Below are positions 17,777 through 26,585 of a stretch of DNA of 64,000 nucleotides, piece by piece. Origin of the DNA: Lachnospiraceae bacterium (lineage in GTDB: Bacteria > Bacillota > Clostridia > Lachnospirales > Lachnospiraceae). Every line of letters begins with the position of its first letter. Position 1 is the stretch's first letter. The notes beneath the pieces were generated by a model. That model saw only the letters and a program-made list of their open reading frames with translations. It had not been told where the DNA came from and ran no database searches. Made by a program: the position numbers and the translations under genes. The DNA is taken from contig JAFTKW010000019.1 of NCBI GenBank assembly GCA_017453065.1, forward strand, positions 175,577 to 239,576, given 5' to 3'.

Positions 17777-19258
17777 ATGAGAGGAATCGATACACCTGTT
17801 AGACAGCGTAGAAGAAGAGTTTTTAAAGAAGTAGCAAATTTAGCTTATCATTCCACCAATCTAAAGGATGATATGGAAGCTTTACCATACAAGATTGCCG
17901 ACTATGAAGAATCTATTTATTGGGAAAGCGTTTATCGTGATAGAGCAGTTATCCGAGAAAGACTTCGTTTGGCCATGGGTATGTCTTTGCGCCCTGAGGA
18001 TAGAGATAGACCAGGGCATTTGACAGAAGGTATGGAAGATAGCAACATAGATGAGAAATATTATGAACCCCCTTTGATGCAGGTCATTCCATCGGCTTGT
18101 AATGCTTGCCCTGAGAACAAATATGAAGTAAGTAATCTGTGTATGGGGTGCTTGGCGCATCCTTGTAGTGCCGTATGCCCAGTTGGTGCTATCACCATGG
18201 TAAATGGTAAGTCCGTCATAGATCAGGACAAATGCAAGAAGTGTGGCAAATGCATGAAGGTGTGCCCATACAATGCAATCGTGCATAGAAAGCGTCCTTG
18301 TCAGGTTGCCTGTGGAGTAGGAGCAATTAAAAGTGACAGCCGTGGTAGAGCCATTATTGACAATGATATTTGTGTTTCCTGTGGACAGTGTATGGTAAGT
18401 TGTCCTTTTGGTGCCATTGCGGACAAGTCTCAGATTTTTCAGTTGATTCGTGCTATGCAATCAGGAAGAAAGATTATTGCTCAGGTAGCGCCTGCTTTTG
18501 TAGGTCAGTTTGGTCCTAATGTAACTCCAGATATGTTCAAAACAGCACTTAAGGAATTGGGCTTTGCAGATGTATATGAGACTGCTATTGGAGCGGATTT
18601 GGGATGTAAGGCGGAGGCAGAACACTATGTGCATGAAGTGGCAAGTGGAAATCAACCTTTCAGCTTGACCTCTTGTTGTCCATCCTGGTCTGTTATGGCG
18701 AAACATTTCTTCCCAGAAACATTGGACAAAATCAGCAATGAATTGACACCAATGGTTGCCACTGCAAGAATTATAAAAGAAGAGCATCCAGATGCTAGCG
18801 TAGTATTCATTGGGCCATGTGCATCCAAAAAACTGGAAGCATCCCGTAGGACAGTTCGCTCCGATGTGGATTTTGTTATTACCTTTGAAGAGTTAACAGG
18901 TATGTTTGAGGCCAAAGGAATTTTGCTGGATGAAATTAAAGCAATGGATCAGATGATGGATGCTACTGGCGCTGGTAGAGGCTATGGTGTAGCAGGTGGA
19001 GTGGCCAGTGCAATTGAAGATTACATCAAAGCAAACTACCCAGATGTGGAAGTGAAAATCGAGCATGCAGAAACTCTTGCAGAATGCCGCAAGGTTCTTG
19101 CCTTGGCCAAAGCTGGCAAGAAGAATGGTTGTCTGATTGAGGGTATGGCATGCCCTGGAGGATGCGTTGCCGGAGCAGGTACCAACATAGCAATACCACA
19201 GGCCATGAAGGAGGTTGCGGGATTTAAAGCCGCAGCAAAAGAAAAACTTCCAAAATAA
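17777..19258 (+). CDS. [FeFe] hydrogenase, group-B-like, monomeric
   Basis: A 493-residue iron hydrogenase that would couple ferredoxin oxidation to H2 production. After a 100-residue N-terminal part come a Cys-rich CNACPENK...CMGC...C...CP block, then two ferredoxin-type clusters (CKKCGKCMKVCP and CVSCGQCMVSCP). H-cluster motifs are TSCCPSW (298-304), GPCASKK (C348) and MACPGGC (C459, C463) followed by VAGAGT. These variants fit the group B hydrogenases of Clostridia rather than classic HydA (TSCSPGW, MPCxxK). No maturase (hydEFG) or NADH-binding subunit gene is nearby. Divergent from cotJ; no clear sigma-A promoter seen. Confidence 0.92.
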   Translation: MRGIDTPVRQRRRRVFKEVANLAYHSTNLKDDMEALPYKIADYEESIYWESVYRDRAVIRERLRLAMGMSLRPEDRDRPGHLTEGMEDSNIDEKYYEPPLMQVIPSACNACPENKYEVSNLCMGCLAHPCSAVCPVGAITMVNGKSVIDQDKCKKCGKCMKVCPYNAIVHRKRPCQVACGVGAIKSDSRGRAIIDNDICVSCGQCMVSCPFGAIADKSQIFQLIRAMQSGRKIIAQVAPAFVGQFGPNVTPDMFKTALKELGFADVYETAIGADLGCKAEAEHYVHEVASGNQPFSLTSCCPSWSVMAKHFFPETLDKISNELTPMVATARIIKEEHPDASVVFIGPCASKKLEASRRTVRSDVDFVITFEELTGMFEAKGILLDEIKAMDQMMDATGAGRGYGVAGGVASAIEDYIKANYPDVEVKIEHAETLAECRKVLALAKAGKKNGCLIEGMACPGGCVAGAGTNIAIPQAMKEVAGFKAAAKEKLPK

Positions 19259-19260
19259 GA

Positions 19261-19289
19261 TTGCAGTTTTTTGCTAAACTAGTTAAAAT
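19261..19289 (+). promoter_or_regulatory. Sigma-A promoter of gltX
   Basis: TTGCAG (19261-19266), 17 nt, TAAAAT (19284-19289); an overlapping TATAAT lies at 19289-19294. The start codon is 45 nt further on. Confidence 0.55.
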
Positions 19290-19334
19290 ATAATGATAAA
19301 TGTAAACTAGGCAGAGCCTGGAACGGAGGAAAGT

Positions 19335-20798
19335 ATGACTAAGATTAGAACTAGATATGCGCCTAGCCCAACAGGAAAGATGCATGTCGGCAATTTGAGA
19401 TCCGCATTATATGAGTTTTTGATTGCAAAGCATGAAGGCGGTGACTTCATGCTCCGTATTGAAGATACAGACCAGGAACGTTTTGTGGAAGGCGCGACAG
19501 AAATCATTTATCGCACCATGGCGAAAACAGGACTTATCCATGATGAGGGTCCAGACAAAGACGGCGGATATGGCCCATATGTTCAGAGTGAGCGTATGAA
19601 AACAGGTATTTATATGAAGTATGCTAAGCAGCTTATTGAGAGTGGTGAAGCATATTATTGTTTCTGTGATAAAGAGAGACTGGCTTCTCTTAAGACAGAG
19701 ATTGTAGAGGGCAAAGAAATCATGATTTATGACAAGCATTGTCTACACCTGTCTAAGGAAGAAATCGAGGCAAATCTTGCCGCTGGCAAACCATTTGTAA
19801 TCAGACAGAACAATCCACAGGAAGGAACCACATCATTCCAGGATGAATTGTATGGAGAAATCACTGTTCAGAATAGTGAATTGGATGATATGATTCTGAT
19901 TAAGTCAGATGGATATCCAACCTACAATTTTGCAAATGTAGTAGATGACCATACTATGAACATCACACATGTAGTGAGAGGAAATGAGTATTTGTCTTCC
20001 TCCCCTAAATACAAACGTCTCTATGACGCATTTGGATGGCAGGTTCCAGTGTACGTTCATTTGCCACTTATCACAGACGAAAACCACAAAAAGCTCAGCA
20101 AGAGAAGTGGACATTCTTCCTTTGAAGATTTGATTGATCAGGGCTTTATTACAGAGGCAATCGTGAATTATATTGCACTCCTTGGTTGGAGCCCAGAGGA
20201 CAACTGTGAAATCTTTACTTTGGATGAATTGATTGAAAAGTTTGATTATCACAGAATTAGCAAATCTCCAGCTGTATTTGATATTGTCAAATTGAGATGG
20301 ATGAATGGCGAGTACTTAAAGGCTATGGATTTTGATAAATTCTACGAGATGGCAAAACCATACCTTGAAAAAGAACTTCCAGCAACGATGGATTTGCGCA
20401 AGATAGCAGCAATGGTTAAAACTCGTATCGAAGTATTCCCAGATATTGCAGCACAGGTAGATTTCTTTGCAAAACTTCCAGAGTATGATGTTGAAATGTA
20501 TTCCCACAAAAAGATGAAGACAGATGCGGCATCTTCCTTGGCAGTGCTGAAGGATTTACTTCCAATCCTAGAGGCGCAGGAGGATTATTCCAATGATGCT
20601 TTGTATCAGACTTTAGTAGCGTATGTTGCTGAAAAAGAATACAAGAATGGTTATGTAATGTGGCCAGTTAGAACTGCTGTTTCTGGCAAACAGATGACTC
20701 CAGCAGGAGCGACTGAGATTATGGAGGTTCTTGGCAAAGAGGAATCCCTAAATCGTATTCGCAAAGGTATCGCATTGCTTGAACAGGCAAACGCATAA
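19335..20798 (+). CDS. gltX: Glutamate--tRNA ligase
   Basis: Charges tRNA-Glu (and in many Firmicutes tRNA-Gln). The class I signature is seen as [16 protein letters not shown] near residues 7-22, with the HVGN form of HIGH, and KLSKRSG near 255-261 is KMSKS-like. The C-terminal anticodon-binding domain is present. At 487 residues it is typical. A GGAGG site lies before the ATG. The last 20 bases may overlap the next gene. Confidence 0.96.
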   Translation: MTKIRTRYAPSPTGKMHVGNLRSALYEFLIAKHEGGDFMLRIEDTDQERFVEGATEIIYRTMAKTGLIHDEGPDKDGGYGPYVQSERMKTGIYMKYAKQLIESGEAYYCFCDKERLASLKTEIVEGKEIMIYDKHCLHLSKEEIEANLAAGKPFVIRQNNPQEGTTSFQDELYGEITVQNSELDDMILIKSDGYPTYNFANVVDDHTMNITHVVRGNEYLSSSPKYKRLYDAFGWQVPVYVHLPLITDENHKKLSKRSGHSSFEDLIDQGFITEAIVNYIALLGWSPEDNCEIFTLDELIEKFDYHRISKSPAVFDIVKLRWMNGEYLKAMDFDKFYEMAKPYLEKELPATMDLRKIAAMVKTRIEVFPDIAAQVDFFAKLPEYDVEMYSHKKMKTDAASSLAVLKDLLPILEAQEDYSNDALYQTLVAYVAEKEYKNGYVMWPVRTAVSGKQMTPAGATEIMEVLGKEESLNRIRKGIALLEQANA

Positions 20799-22485
20799 TT
20801 TGAAACTTGATGATGCGCAGCTTAGCGCAGTATTCCATAATTCGGGTCCAGCACTTGTGGTTGCTGGACCTGGAAGTGGAAAAACTACGGTTATCTTAAA
20901 CAGGGTTTTATATTTGATTCAGCAGTGTCAGATTCCACCCGAACAAATTTTAGTGCTGACCTTTACAAGGGCAGCGGCTCAATCTTTGCAAAGCCGATTT
21001 TTGTTTTTGGCAGAGGATATCGTATTACCAGTTACATTTGGAACATTTCATTCTATTTTTTATCAAATTCTAAGACAGTACGGTTCGTACAAAAATTCCA
21101 AAATTATTACAACAACAGAAAAATATAATATTCTTTATGACCTAGGAGTAAAAGATAAGACACTGCTGGGAGATATTTGCCATGCATTTGGATATTTGCT
21201 AGGTAATCCTAATGCACAAATTCAAAGTGTTTTGCCAGCTCAAATGTCCGAGGAAGAATTCCAACAATTGTTTCAAGCGTATGTAAGACAGCTTAAATTG
21301 GAGGATATGTTGGATTTTGATCAGATGGCTGAATTAGTCTTGCAATTGTTTTTAGACAAACCAAGTATATTGGTTAGTTTTCAAACGAAATATCATTATT
21401 TTTTGGTAGACGAATTTCAAGACACTAATTTCTATCAGTATGAAATATTAAAACTAATATCTTCAAAAAGTAGTGAAATTTTTGTGGTTGGAGATGATGA
21501 CCAGGCAATCTATAGTTTTCGAGGAAGCAGTCCCTCTATTATGATGCAGTTTCAAGAGGATTTTGATGACGTAAAAAGCTATTTTTTGACGACGAATTAT
21601 CGAAGCGGAAGCAGGATAGTTATGGATGCCAATCGCTTGATAAGGGCAAATCAACAACGTATAGCCAAAAGGATTCGTTCAGCAAATACACAGGATGGAA
21701 GCGTGTCTTATCTTGATTTCGAAACAAAAGAAATGGAATATGATTATATTGTGAAACGAATCAAAAATCTTTTGGACAAAATAAAACCCGAAGAAATTGC
21801 TGTTATTGGAAGAACAAACAGACAAATAGATCAACTAAGGCAGGTGCTTTTCAAGGAAGGAGTTGCTTGTCAGAGTAGCGGGACCAAAGAAGAAAAAAAG
21901 TATTCTATAGTCACAGAACATTTAATGGGTTTGATAAAGTATATATTGGGAGATAAAAGTAAAGCAAAGTACTGGAGGAGCATATATTCTTCGTTGGATG
22001 GATATAGCCCTTTGTTTTGGGCAGATAAACATGCAAAACTATTTATGAATCATTTGTTAAAATGCAAGGAATATAAAGCTTTTTTACAAGGATTGGGAGA
22101 AGACAAAGAATTCATAAAAAAGGAATTAAGTATTTTAGTCAAAGAGAGTGGTAGGCACAAGTCGTTACAATCCTTTTTAGAAATGTTAATGTATCGTGTG
22201 GAAGAAAGTAAACAATCATCTGAGGGGATTCATTTATTGACTATGCATAGTTCAAAAGGTTTGGAGTTTGAATATGTATGTCTAATAGACATCAATGAAG
22301 GCATCATACCAGGCAAACAATGTATTACGCCGATGGAAATAGAAGAAGAGCGGAGAATGCTTTATGTAGGGATGACAAGGGCAAAAAAAATCTTGGATGT
22401 CTGTTACCTGAAAGGAACAAAAGAACATCCAAGATTAGCTTCTAGATTTTTAAATCCATTGCTAGGCAGAGAAAAGAAGGATTAA
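20779..22485 (+). CDS. UvrD/Rep-family superfamily 1A DNA helicase
   Basis: An ATP-dependent 3'-5' helicase. Motifs in order: Q motif near residue 14, Walker A GPGSGKTT near 30-37, DEFQDTN (Walker B), [34 protein letters not shown], and [16 protein letters not shown] (motif VI). About 560 residues is clearly shorter than UvrD or PcrA (about 720), mainly through a reduced 2B region and C-terminus. The start is uncertain: TTG 20779 overlaps gltX, TTG 20800 begins after its stop, and neither has a strong ribosome site. It is richer in A/T than gltX. Its stop overlaps the converging DUF1292 stop. Confidence 0.9.
   Translation: MNRQTHNLKLDDAQLSAVFHNSGPALVVAGPGSGKTTVILNRVLYLIQQCQIPPEQILVLTFTRAAAQSLQSRFLFLAEDIVLPVTFGTFHSIFYQILRQYGSYKNSKIITTTEKYNILYDLGVKDKTLLGDICHAFGYLLGNPNAQIQSVLPAQMSEEEFQQLFQAYVRQLKLEDMLDFDQMAELVLQLFLDKPSILVSFQTKYHYFLVDEFQDTNFYQYEILKLISSKSSEIFVVGDDDQAIYSFRGSSPSIMMQFQEDFDDVKSYFLTTNYRSGSRIVMDANRLIRANQQRIAKRIRSANTQDGSVSYLDFETKEMEYDYIVKRIKNLLDKIKPEEIAVIGRTNRQIDQLRQVLFKEGVACQSSGTKEEKKYSIVTEHLMGLIKYILGDKSKAKYWRSIYSSLDGYSPLFWADKHAKLFMNHLLKCKEYKAFLQGLGEDKEFIKKELSILVKESGRHKSLQSFLEMLMYRVEESKQSSEGIHLLTMHSSKGLEFEYVCLIDINEGIIPGKQCITPMEIEEERRMLYVGMTRAKKILDVCYLKGTKEHPRLASRFLNPLLGREKKD
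22383..22436 (-). terminator. Intrinsic terminator for the DUF1292 transcript, inside the helicase gene
   Basis: On the minus strand AATCTTGGATGT (22436-22425) pairs perfectly over 12 bp with ACATCCAAGATT (22400-22389), 24-nt loop, followed by T6 (22388-22383). It lies 46 nt beyond the DUF1292 stop and within codons of helicase motif VI and what follows. Confidence 0.75.
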
Positions 22486-22793
22486 TCTTCTACAATCTCA
22501 TCAAACTCTGCATTGTCAAGGAATTCGTCAAATGCGTCAGCAACTGCTTCGTATTCATCGTCATCCTCGATATAAATCAATTCTGGCTCTACATTAGGAT
22601 CGGATTCATCCTCTTTGTAGCCGTAGAACCAAACCTCACCATCTTCGTTTTCGCCATTTTCATCCAATGGAAGTAAAGCGATATAATCTTTATCAGATAC
22701 AGTCATAATGGTGATTACAGCACAAGTAACTTTGGAACCATCCTCTAACTCTAAATCAACAGTCATTTCTTCTTCAGCAAAATTTTCAGCCAT
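22482..22793 (-). CDS. DUF1292-family acidic protein
   Basis: A 103-residue, strongly acidic protein with the DUF1292 layout: a FAEEEMTVDLELEDGSKVTC start, DKDYIALLPLDENGE in the middle and an Asp/Glu-rich tail. Its function is unknown. The true start is ATG 22793, with GGAAAGGAG 7 nt upstream; the frame stays open to 23084 but that part lies within the divergent promoter region. Its stop codon shares TTAA (22482-22485) with that of the converging helicase gene. Confidence 0.9.
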   Translation of the reverse strand: MAENFAEEEMTVDLELEDGSKVTCAVITIMTVSDKDYIALLPLDENGENEDGEVWFYGYKEDESDPNVEPELIYIEDDDEYEAVADAFDEFLDNAEFDEIVED

Positions 22794-22820
22794 AAGAAAA
22801 CACTCCTTTCCTTTTTTTTC

Positions 22821-22849
22821 ATTATAGCTTTTTTCATAGAAAAAAACAA
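22821..22849 (-). promoter_or_regulatory. Sigma-A promoter of the DUF1292 gene
   Basis: Minus-strand TTGTTT (22849-22844), 17 nt, TATAAT (22826-22821), about 28 nt before the start codon. On the plus strand a TATAAT at 22860-22865 may serve the divergent GH13 gene, but with a weak -35. Confidence 0.6.
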
Positions 22850-22907
22850 CGGTGTATTGTATAATCATTTTAGTGAGTTTCACCACAAAATAAGGAGGCT
22901 TGGTTAA

Positions 22908-24674
22908 ATGTTTACAAAGACGGGTGATGTAAGACCACTTGGTTTGAGCAAAAGAGGAAAAAATATCAATGCTGCATTTGTCAGTGCCAAAGATGATTGT
23001 GGATTGGTGATTTATGATTTCAAAACTCGAAAGGAAGTATATCGGATTCCATTTCCGAAAGAGGCTAGAGTTGGCAATATACATGCAATGGAGATAGAGG
23101 GACTTGGAAGCAAGAGATTCTGTTATCAGTTCTATGAAGAGAACACTTTGATTAAGGATACCTATGCAAAAGCTTTTGTGGGAAATGAAAAATATGGGGA
23201 GAAGAAAGAGGTACTTGCAGTATTTCCCAATCCTAAATTTGATTGGGGCGATGATGCAAATCCTAGAGTGCCTTATGAAGATGCTTTGGTGTATTTATTG
23301 CATGTTCGTGGGTTTACCAAACATCCTTCGTCAAAAGTGAAGTCCAAAGGTACCTTTAGAGGTGTAATTGAAAAACTTAACCACCTTAAAGAACTTGGAA
23401 TTACCACATTAGAACTTCAACCGGCGTACGAATTTGATGAAGCAGATGGCAACTATTGGGGATACACTCTCGCGGATTATTTTAGCCCAAAGAATAGCTA
23501 CGCCCAGAGTAAAGATGGAGTGAAAGAGTTTAAAGAGATGGTGAAAGCACTTCATGCGGAAGGCATAGAAGTGGTTATGCAGTTCTATTTCCCAAATCAG
23601 ATTCCAGAATGGGATGTACTGGAAATTCTGCGTCATTGGATTACAGAGTATCATGTAGATGGATTTCATATAAAAGGGAATCATCTTGCTATGGAGCGCA
23701 TAAAGGAAGCCCCAGCGTTGGCTGATACAAAACTTTGGTTTACCCATTTTGAGCAACAACCTTTGTCTGTATATGACAAACAGAAGGAAATGAATAGAAC
23801 AATTGCTGTGTACAATCAGGAATATTGCTTCCAGATGAGAGGACTGCTCAAGGGTGATGAAGGTCGCATGGAAAGCTGCGCCAAATGGATGAGGCTTAAT
23901 CCGGCATATGCTGGGCAAATAAATTTCCTTACTAATTATGATATGTTTACACTGCAGGATTTAGTTTCCTATGACCGTAAGCACAACGAAGCCAACGGAG
24001 AAAACAACAAAGATGGAAATGACTATAATTGTAGTTGGAACTGTGGTGTGGAAGGTCCTACCAAGAAGAAGCAAGTAACTGCGCTTCGTAAAAAGCAGAT
24101 GAGAAATGCACTTTGTCTGCTTATGTTGTCTCAGGGTACTCCATTGATTTTTATGGGCGATGAATTTGGCAACTCTCAGGAGGGCAATAACAATCCATAC
24201 AATCAAGACAATGAGATTGGATGGATTAATTGGAGCCTTTTAGAAAAAAACAGAGAGATTTTAGAGTTTTTCAAGGAACTAAGTGAGCTTCGCAGAAACC
24301 ATCCTGTGTTGCATCCAAAGGAAGCCTTTCGATTGATGGATTATATTTCTTGTGGATATCCAGATTTGTCTTATCATGGAGAGGAACCATGGAAACCATG
24401 TTTTGAATATCATAGCAGACAATTAGGTGTTCTGCTTTGTGGTAAATACGCCAAAATCAATCGCAGAACAGAAGATGATTTCTTCTATATCGCATATAAT
24501 TTGCATTGGGAAGAACACTCCTACGGCTTACCAGATTTGCCAAAGGATTTGGAGTGGAAGCTTAAGATGAGCACAGATGAAGAGGTGCAGATTCGAGAGG
24601 AAAAAACTGTTTTTGTGAATCTTCCGCCTAGAAGTATTGCAATATTTACAAGTAAGAAGAGAGAACGTAAATGA
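22908..24674 (+). CDS. GlgX/isoamylase-like GH13 protein lacking its catalytic residues
   Basis: A 588-residue protein with the overall plan of glycogen-debranching GH13 enzymes: N-terminal beta domain, a barrel starting near residue 125 (YLLHVRGFTKH), and a C-terminal beta domain. The KHNEANGENNKDG and SWNCGVEG blocks are nearly identical to GlgX-type enzymes. Yet the conserved catalytic regions are changed. Region I has Gln225 for Asp, Pro229 for Asn and Asn230 for His. Region II reads DGFHIKG (251-257), with His254 for Arg and Lys256 for the Asp nucleophile. Region III has Thr279 for the acid/base Glu. Region IV keeps Asp345 but has Tyr344 for His. It should be a non-enzymatic glucan-binding or regulatory relative (inference). 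Its stop overlaps the next start as ATGA. Confidence 0.88.
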   Translation: MFTKTGDVRPLGLSKRGKNINAAFVSAKDDCGLVIYDFKTRKEVYRIPFPKEARVGNIHAMEIEGLGSKRFCYQFYEENTLIKDTYAKAFVGNEKYGEKKEVLAVFPNPKFDWGDDANPRVPYEDALVYLLHVRGFTKHPSSKVKSKGTFRGVIEKLNHLKELGITTLELQPAYEFDEADGNYWGYTLADYFSPKNSYAQSKDGVKEFKEMVKALHAEGIEVVMQFYFPNQIPEWDVLEILRHWITEYHVDGFHIKGNHLAMERIKEAPALADTKLWFTHFEQQPLSVYDKQKEMNRTIAVYNQEYCFQMRGLLKGDEGRMESCAKWMRLNPAYAGQINFLTNYDMFTLQDLVSYDRKHNEANGENNKDGNDYNCSWNCGVEGPTKKKQVTALRKKQMRNALCLLMLSQGTPLIFMGDEFGNSQEGNNNPYNQDNEIGWINWSLLEKNREILEFFKELSELRRNHPVLHPKEAFRLMDYISCGYPDLSYHGEEPWKPCFEYHSRQLGVLLCGKYAKINRRTEDDFFYIAYNLHWEEHSYGLPDLPKDLEWKLKMSTDEEVQIREEKTVFVNLPPRSIAIFTSKKRERK

Positions 24675-25204
24675 AATATTTAAAGCATTTTAAGACAGTT
24701 ACGTATCATAAATGGCTTGTACTACAGGGCTGTTTTGCAGTGGGCCTTTATGTACAAGGCCTGACGCATGATTTGTCCAAATATAGCCCTTCAGAGTTCT
24801 TGGTTGGAGCCAAATACTATCAGGGAACTCGAAGCCCAAATAACGCTGAACGAGAGGATATTGGGTATTCCTCTGCATGGTTACATCACAAAGGAAGAAA
24901 TAAACACCATTATGAGTACTGGATGGATTATTCCATGGACGGTGCGGCTAGTGTATTGATTCCAGTGCCTATGCCAAGGAAATATATCGTAGAGATGTTT
25001 ATGGATCGAATTGCCGCCTGTAAGATTTACAAAAAGAATATTTATACGGATGCTTCTGCACTAGATTACTATCAAAGAAGCAAAGGGAAGAATATTATGC
25101 ATCCAAATACGGCTGCTGATCTTGAAATGTTACTTATGATGCTTGCTCAAAAAGGGGAAAAGGAAACCTTTTCTTTTATCAAGAATGAGTTTTTGAAAGG
25201 ATAA
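24671..25204 (+). CDS. DUF5662-family protein
   Basis: A 177-residue protein with an early HDLSKYSPSEF (near residues 36-46) and a WLHHKGRNKHHYEYW cluster (about 74-88). Both are hallmarks of the family listed as DUF5662. The conserved His, Asp and Glu suggest a metal-binding helical fold, but no activity is established to my knowledge. It overlaps the GH13-like gene by four bases, so the two are likely translated together. Confidence 0.8.
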   Translation: MKYLKHFKTVTYHKWLVLQGCFAVGLYVQGLTHDLSKYSPSEFLVGAKYYQGTRSPNNAEREDIGYSSAWLHHKGRNKHHYEYWMDYSMDGAASVLIPVPMPRKYIVEMFMDRIAACKIYKKNIYTDASALDYYQRSKGKNIMHPNTAADLEMLLMMLAQKGEKETFSFIKNEFLKG

Positions 25205-25207
25205 ATG

Positions 25208-25236
25208 CACTATCTTTTTTGAATTATCATATATTA
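25208..25236 (+). promoter_or_regulatory. Sigma-K-like promoter of the Cys-rich gene
   Basis: CACT (25208-25211), a 16-nt spacer and CATATATTA (25228-25236), which fits the sigma-K -10 pattern CATAnnnTA exactly and the -35 mACm nearly. Initiation near 25243 would leave a short leader to the ATG at 25265. Confidence 0.45.
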
Positions 25237-25264
25237 ATGTAAAGACATTAAGAGAGTGCTTGAA

Positions 25265-25663
25265 ATGAATTGTTGTGCTTTATTGTTTTTACTTTTGATA
25301 TTCGGGTCTGGTAATTGCAGCAGACAGGGCTGTAATAATGGCTGCAACGCTAGAGTGACAGAAAGAAATCAGTCTTGCGGTTGCGCTAGACAGAGAGAAA
25401 GAGAAGAAGACTGTGGATGTAATAGCCGCCAGAGAGAAAGAGAAACTGACTGTGGATGTAATAACCGCCAGAGAGAAAGAGAATCTGACTGCGGATGTAA
25501 CAATGCAAACCAGAGAGAAAGAGAATCTGACTGCGGATGTCAGAATGTGAGAACAGAAGAAACGGATTGCGGTTGCGACAATGCAGGTATCATTCCACCA
25601 CCATGGGTTAGAGTAGATGGTGGCAGAGATAACAATCAATCCTGCGGATGCAATAGACGCTAG
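25265..25663 (+). CDS. Cys-rich CGC-repeat protein, possible spore coat component
   Basis: I do not recognise a named family. The 132-residue protein starts MNCCALLFLLLIFGSGNC, a short hydrophobic segment, then has seven CGC motifs and 19 Cys in all. The middle repeats a 13-residue unit of the form DCGC-N-x-RQRERE-x, encoded by direct repeats of about 39 bases. ATG 25265 has AAGAGAG 9 nt upstream; the GTG at 25256 overlaps it. A sigma-K-like promoter suggests late mother-cell expression. Cross-linking coat protein or metal binder are both possible. Its stop shares CTAG with the converging rluA stop. Confidence 0.75.
   Translation: MNCCALLFLLLIFGSGNCSRQGCNNGCNARVTERNQSCGCARQREREEDCGCNSRQRERETDCGCNNRQRERESDCGCNNANQRERESDCGCQNVRTEETDCGCDNAGIIPPPWVRVDGGRDNNQSCGCNRR
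25391..25525 (+). repeat. Four in-frame direct repeats inside the Cys-rich gene
   Basis: The 15-mer CAGAGAGAAAGAGAA occurs identically at 25391, 25430, 25469 and 25511, so spacing is 39, 39 and 42 bases. All spacings are multiples of three, keeping the frame. Such an array can gain or lose units by slippage. Confidence 0.9.
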
Positions 25664-26571
25664 AAAATATCAGGGAGGGGAACTCCCAGAGCATTTTGCA
25701 TATCAATTGGAACCGGTGCAACAAATTGCATCGGTTCTTTTGTTATAGGATGATTTAGGGTAAGTCTATAGGAATGTAAAGCCTGCCTTTGAATATAAGT
25801 CATATCAGGATTGTACAGATAATCGCCAATTAATGGAGCTCCAATATGTTTCATATGTACTCTGATTTGATGTGTTCTTCCAGTCTCTAAATGTAAAAGC
25901 AGAAGAGATAAGTTTCGACTTTCGTTAGATGTGATTTTTTTGTAATGAGTAACGGCTTTTTCTCCATATTCAAAATCTACTATACGTTCAATGACAGAAG
26001 CTTCTTTCCGGGTAATTGGTGCATCTATTATGCCTTCCAGCGGAAGAGTACTCTTGCTAGAGATTGCTAAATATTCTCTTTTGACCCTGCGGTTGGAAAT
26101 CATTTGGGATAAGATTCCAGCACTGATTTGGTTCTTAGCAACAATTGTAAGCCCTGTGGTATCGCGATCTAAACGATTTACACAACGATAGACAAAGGGC
26201 ATTTGATCTTTAAAATAATAGGCAACAGCATTGCCTAGAGTGTTTTCATAATTGTCCATGGATGGGTGAATTGGCATATCTGCAGGCTTGTTTACAACCA
26301 AAATATCCTCATCCTCATATATGATGTCTAGTGGAAGAGGAACCGCAGGGATATGCTCAGACTGTTTTTGTTCTTCTAAAATCACTGTAAGCAAGTCATC
26401 TTCATGTAGTGGAGTTTTCATCAAAACAGGCTGATGGTTTATCAGAATGCTGCCAGGTGCTTTGCGAAGCTGTATAAGGCAGGATGAAGAAACACCCATA
26501 GACTTCAAAAAGAAGCCTATGGGCATACCAGATTCTTTTGATGTTATTGCAAAATGAAATGTTCTAATCAT
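25660..26571 (-). CDS. RluA-family pseudouridine synthase
   Basis: Isomerises uridine to pseudouridine in rRNA or tRNA. An S4-like N-terminal region is followed by the catalytic core with RLDRDTTGL (near residues 138-146), whose second Asp is the nucleophile, and later GRTHQIRVHMKHIGAPLIGD. The 303-residue length is normal for RluA/RluD types; the exact target cannot be read. It starts 14 nt after potD, with a weak ribosome site, so read-through from the pot operon is likely. Confidence 0.93.
   Translation of the reverse strand: MIRTFHFAITSKESGMPIGFFLKSMGVSSSCLIQLRKAPGSILINHQPVLMKTPLHEDDLLTVILEEQKQSEHIPAVPLPLDIIYEDEDILVVNKPADMPIHPSMDNYENTLGNAVAYYFKDQMPFVYRCVNRLDRDTTGLTIVAKNQISAGILSQMISNRRVKREYLAISSKSTLPLEGIIDAPITRKEASVIERIVDFEYGEKAVTHYKKITSNESRNLSLLLLHLETGRTHQIRVHMKHIGAPLIGDYLYNPDMTYIQRQALHSYRLTLNHPITKEPMQFVAPVPIDMQNALGVPLPDIF
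25710..25741 (+). terminator. Likely terminator of the Cys-rich gene, inside rluA
   Basis: GAACCGGTGCA (25710-25720) pairs with TGCATCGGTTC (25727-25737) with one G-U, 6-nt loop, then TTTT. It lies 47 nt past the Cys-rich gene stop and within the 3' codons of rluA. The T run is short. Confidence 0.55.
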
Positions 26572-26585
26572 AATTTACGTTTCTA

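Noticed and set aside
19306-19320. Short inverted repeat CTAGGC/GCCTGG before gltX
   Set aside because: Only 6 bp with one wobble, no T run, and no other leader structure; chance is likely.
22794-23084. Upstream extension of the DUF1292 reading frame
   Set aside because: The added part covers the divergent promoter and the start of the GH13-like gene; ATG 22793 has a strong ribosome site and matches the family's N-terminus.
25391-25525. Regular direct repeats that could look like a CRISPR array
   Set aside because: The repeats are only 15 bases, spaced by multiples of three, lie in frame in a coding gene and give related protein units rather than unique spacers.
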